Below are positions 62,580-64,000 of a stretch of 64,000 nucleotides of DNA, one piece after another. A program made the translations under genes and the position numbers. The number at the start of each line of letters is the position of its first letter. The stretch's first letter is position 1. The stretch spans positions 124,001 through 188,000 of the forward strand of contig NZ_JAEDAJ010000006.1 in the NCBI RefSeq assembly GCF_016623465.1, given 5' to 3'. The notes beneath the pieces are model-generated. The model was given only the letters and a program-made list of their open reading frames with translations, did not search any database and was not told the origin of the DNA. The stretch comes from Brachybacterium halotolerans. GTDB taxonomy: Bacteria; Actinomycetota; Actinomycetes; Actinomycetales; Dermabacteraceae.

Positions 62580-64000
62580 ATGCCCGCCGACATCGCCCCC
62601 GCCACGCGCGCCCCCGCGTCCGCCGAGCGCGCGCCGGCGCCCCCGCGCGTGCAGTCCGCCCTGCTCGATGCGCTGCGCAGAGACCTGACGGCGGCCCCCT
62701 TCACGACGCAGGCCTGCCGCGACCTGATGGGCCCGCTCGCGCACGACGCCCTGGGCCGGGAGAACCCGATCCCCGCGCGCCGCGTCCTGGCCGAGGACGA
62801 GCGGCCCACGGCGGTGCTGCTGTGGCTGTTCACCCTCGGCGGCGCGCTCCGCCGGGATCTCGTCGAGCGCGCCCTGCCCGCCCTGAGCCTCGAGGGCGCG
62901 CTCGCACTGGGCCTCGTCGAGGAGATCGAGGTGGAGGCGGCCGCGGAGGGTGGGGGCGACGGAGGCGCCCGCGCCGCGCGCGTGCGCGCCGTCATCGACC
63001 TCTCCCCCTACGCCGCGAGCGACGACCTCGGCGAGATCCAGTGGTGGATCGCCTCAGACCTCTCCGAGATCGCGACCGGTGCACCGCTCTCCTCGGACCA
63101 CGTGCTCGGTGTGGGCGGCGCCTCGCTGACCCTCGCCCGGATCACGCCGCGCGGGCATGTGAAGCGGGTGCTGGACCTGGGCTGCGGCGGCGGCATCCAG
63201 GCGCTGCACGCCTCCCGCCACGCCGACCACGTCGTGGCCACCGACCTCTCTCCCCGCGCACTCGCCTTCGCCGCCTTCAACGCGGCGCTCAACGGCATCG
63301 AGCTCGAGCTGCGGGAGGGATCGCTGCTGGAGCCCGTGGCCGGCGAGCAGTTCGACCTGGTGGTGAGCAACCCGCCGTTCGTCATCACGCCCCGCAGCGG
63401 CGGGGTCGCGCAGTGGACCTACCGCGACGGCGGACGCACGGGGGACGTGCTCACCGCCGAGCTCCTCGCCGACCTGCCCCCTCACCTCTCCCCCGGCGGG
63501 AGCGCCCTCATGCTCTCGAACTGGGAGATCAGCGCGGACACCGCATGGGACGCCCATCCGCGGGCATGGCTCGAGCCGGTCCTGGCCGACGGGATCGACG
63601 CCTGGGTGATCCAGCGCGAGAGCGAGGACGCCGCCCAGTACGCGGAGACCTGGGCGCGCGACGGCGGGATCACCGTGCGGGACGCCGCGTGGCGGAGCAT
63701 GCAGGAGGCCTGGCTCGAGGACTTCGAGGCCCGCGGCACCACCGGCATCGGCTTCGGCTACCTGATGCTGCACCGCCCCGGGACGCCGCGCCCCGACGGC
63801 GCCCAGGTGCTCCTCGAGGAGGTCACCGGGACCGGGAGCGGCACCCTGTCCGAGCACATCGGGGCGGGCCTGACGGCCCTCGACGCCCTGGCCCGGCTCG
63901 ACGACGAGGCCCTGCTCGCCTCCCGTCCGGTGCGCGCGGCGGACGTGGTCGAGCGCCGCCACCTCACCCCCGGCGAGTTCGACCCCATGCTCATCGAGCT
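62580..64000 (+). CDS. Class I SAM-dependent methyltransferase (partial)
   Basis: At least 473 residues; the gene runs off the window. An N-terminal helical domain (about residues 20-150) precedes a methyltransferase core with LDLGCGGGIQALHASRHA (motif I), VVATDLSPRAL, and DLVVSNPPFVITP (NPPF motif IV, typical of enzymes that methylate nitrogen of Gln, Ade or Gua). Its target is unknown; RsmC/PrmC-like rRNA or protein modification is likely. CACAAT at 62567-62572 is 7 nt before the ATG, so it is probably leaderless. Confidence 0.82.
   Translation, partial: MPADIAPATRAPASAERAPAPPRVQSALLDALRRDLTAAPFTTQACRDLMGPLAHDALGRENPIPARRVLAEDERPTAVLLWLFTLGGALRRDLVERALPALSLEGALALGLVEEIEVEAAAEGGGDGGARAARVRAVIDLSPYAASDDLGEIQWWIASDLSEIATGAPLSSDHVLGVGGASLTLARITPRGHVKRVLDLGCGGGIQALHASRHADHVVATDLSPRALAFAAFNAALNGIELELREGSLLEPVAGEQFDLVVSNPPFVITPRSGGVAQWTYRDGGRTGDVLTAELLADLPPHLSPGGSALMLSNWEISADTAWDAHPRAWLEPVLADGIDAWVIQRESEDAAQYAETWARDGGITVRDAAWRSMQEAWLEDFEARGTTGIGFGYLMLHRPGTPRPDGAQVLLEEVTGTGSGTLSEHIGAGLTALDALARLDDEALLASRPVRAADVVERRHLTPGEFDPMLIE

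Overview
The window is a very GC-rich actinobacterial chromosome segment, most like Brachybacterium (Dermabacteraceae). This rests on strong G/C third-position bias, a mycothiol acetyltransferase (MshD), a MutT1-type Nudix/phosphatase fusion, DUF2516 and DUF4190 proteins, an actinobacterial Tad pilus locus beside a DECH helicase, and many genes that look leaderless (a -10 hexamer 6-7 nt before the start codon). The genus is an inference from gene content.

Host DNA, 1-31713. The left edge holds the 3' end of pyruvate phosphate dikinase. Then come an SDR, a PTH2-like protein, a CPBP protease, an FAD-linked sugar-lactone oxidase, a rhodanese, an FtsX-type ABC exporter, and the phosphate uptake operon pstSCAB with a PHO box upstream. 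These are followed by mshD-mutT1, FABP/YgfZ, a FUSC membrane protein, class II aldolase, a SpoU methyltransferase with DedA, a zinc metallopeptidase, pyrE, an M20 hydrolase, exonuclease III, and a Tad locus (CpaE-like, TadA, fused TadB/TadC).

Genomic island, about 31714-59013 (27.3 kb). A large serine integrase has inserted an element into a DUF4244 Flp-prepilin-like gene of the Tad locus. The 5' part of the gene ends at 31713 and the 3' part resumes at 59014; joining them restores a clean reading frame. From left to right the island carries: a membrane protein; a hairpin-rich non-coding tract; a family B DNA polymerase with complete exonuclease and polymerase motifs, resembling the primer-independent PolBs of pipolins; a DUF3223 protein; a mobilization module (coiled-coil protein, MobC-like protein over a four-hairpin oriT candidate, MobA relaxase, and a coiled-coil membrane protein gene overlapping the relaxase in another frame); two small serine recombinases, one with Thr in place of the catalytic Ser; cargo of lipoprotein, membrane and zinc-ribbon proteins, an OGG-fold DNA glycosylase, an HTH protein and an orphan Phd antitoxin; a type I restriction-modification operon with an Abi_C gene between hsdS and hsdR; an sdpC-sdpA-sdpB-sdpI toxin/maturation/immunity cluster; and a small zinc-ribbon gene overlapping the integrase.

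Host DNA resumes at 59014 with TadE, the TadE-like protein, the DECH helicase and a partial methyltransferase. The most interesting reading is an actinobacterial pipolin-like mobilizable element that combines replication, conjugative mobilization, phage defence (R-M plus Abi) and bacteriocin-type competition (Sdp), and that breaks the host Tad pilus operon when it integrates.
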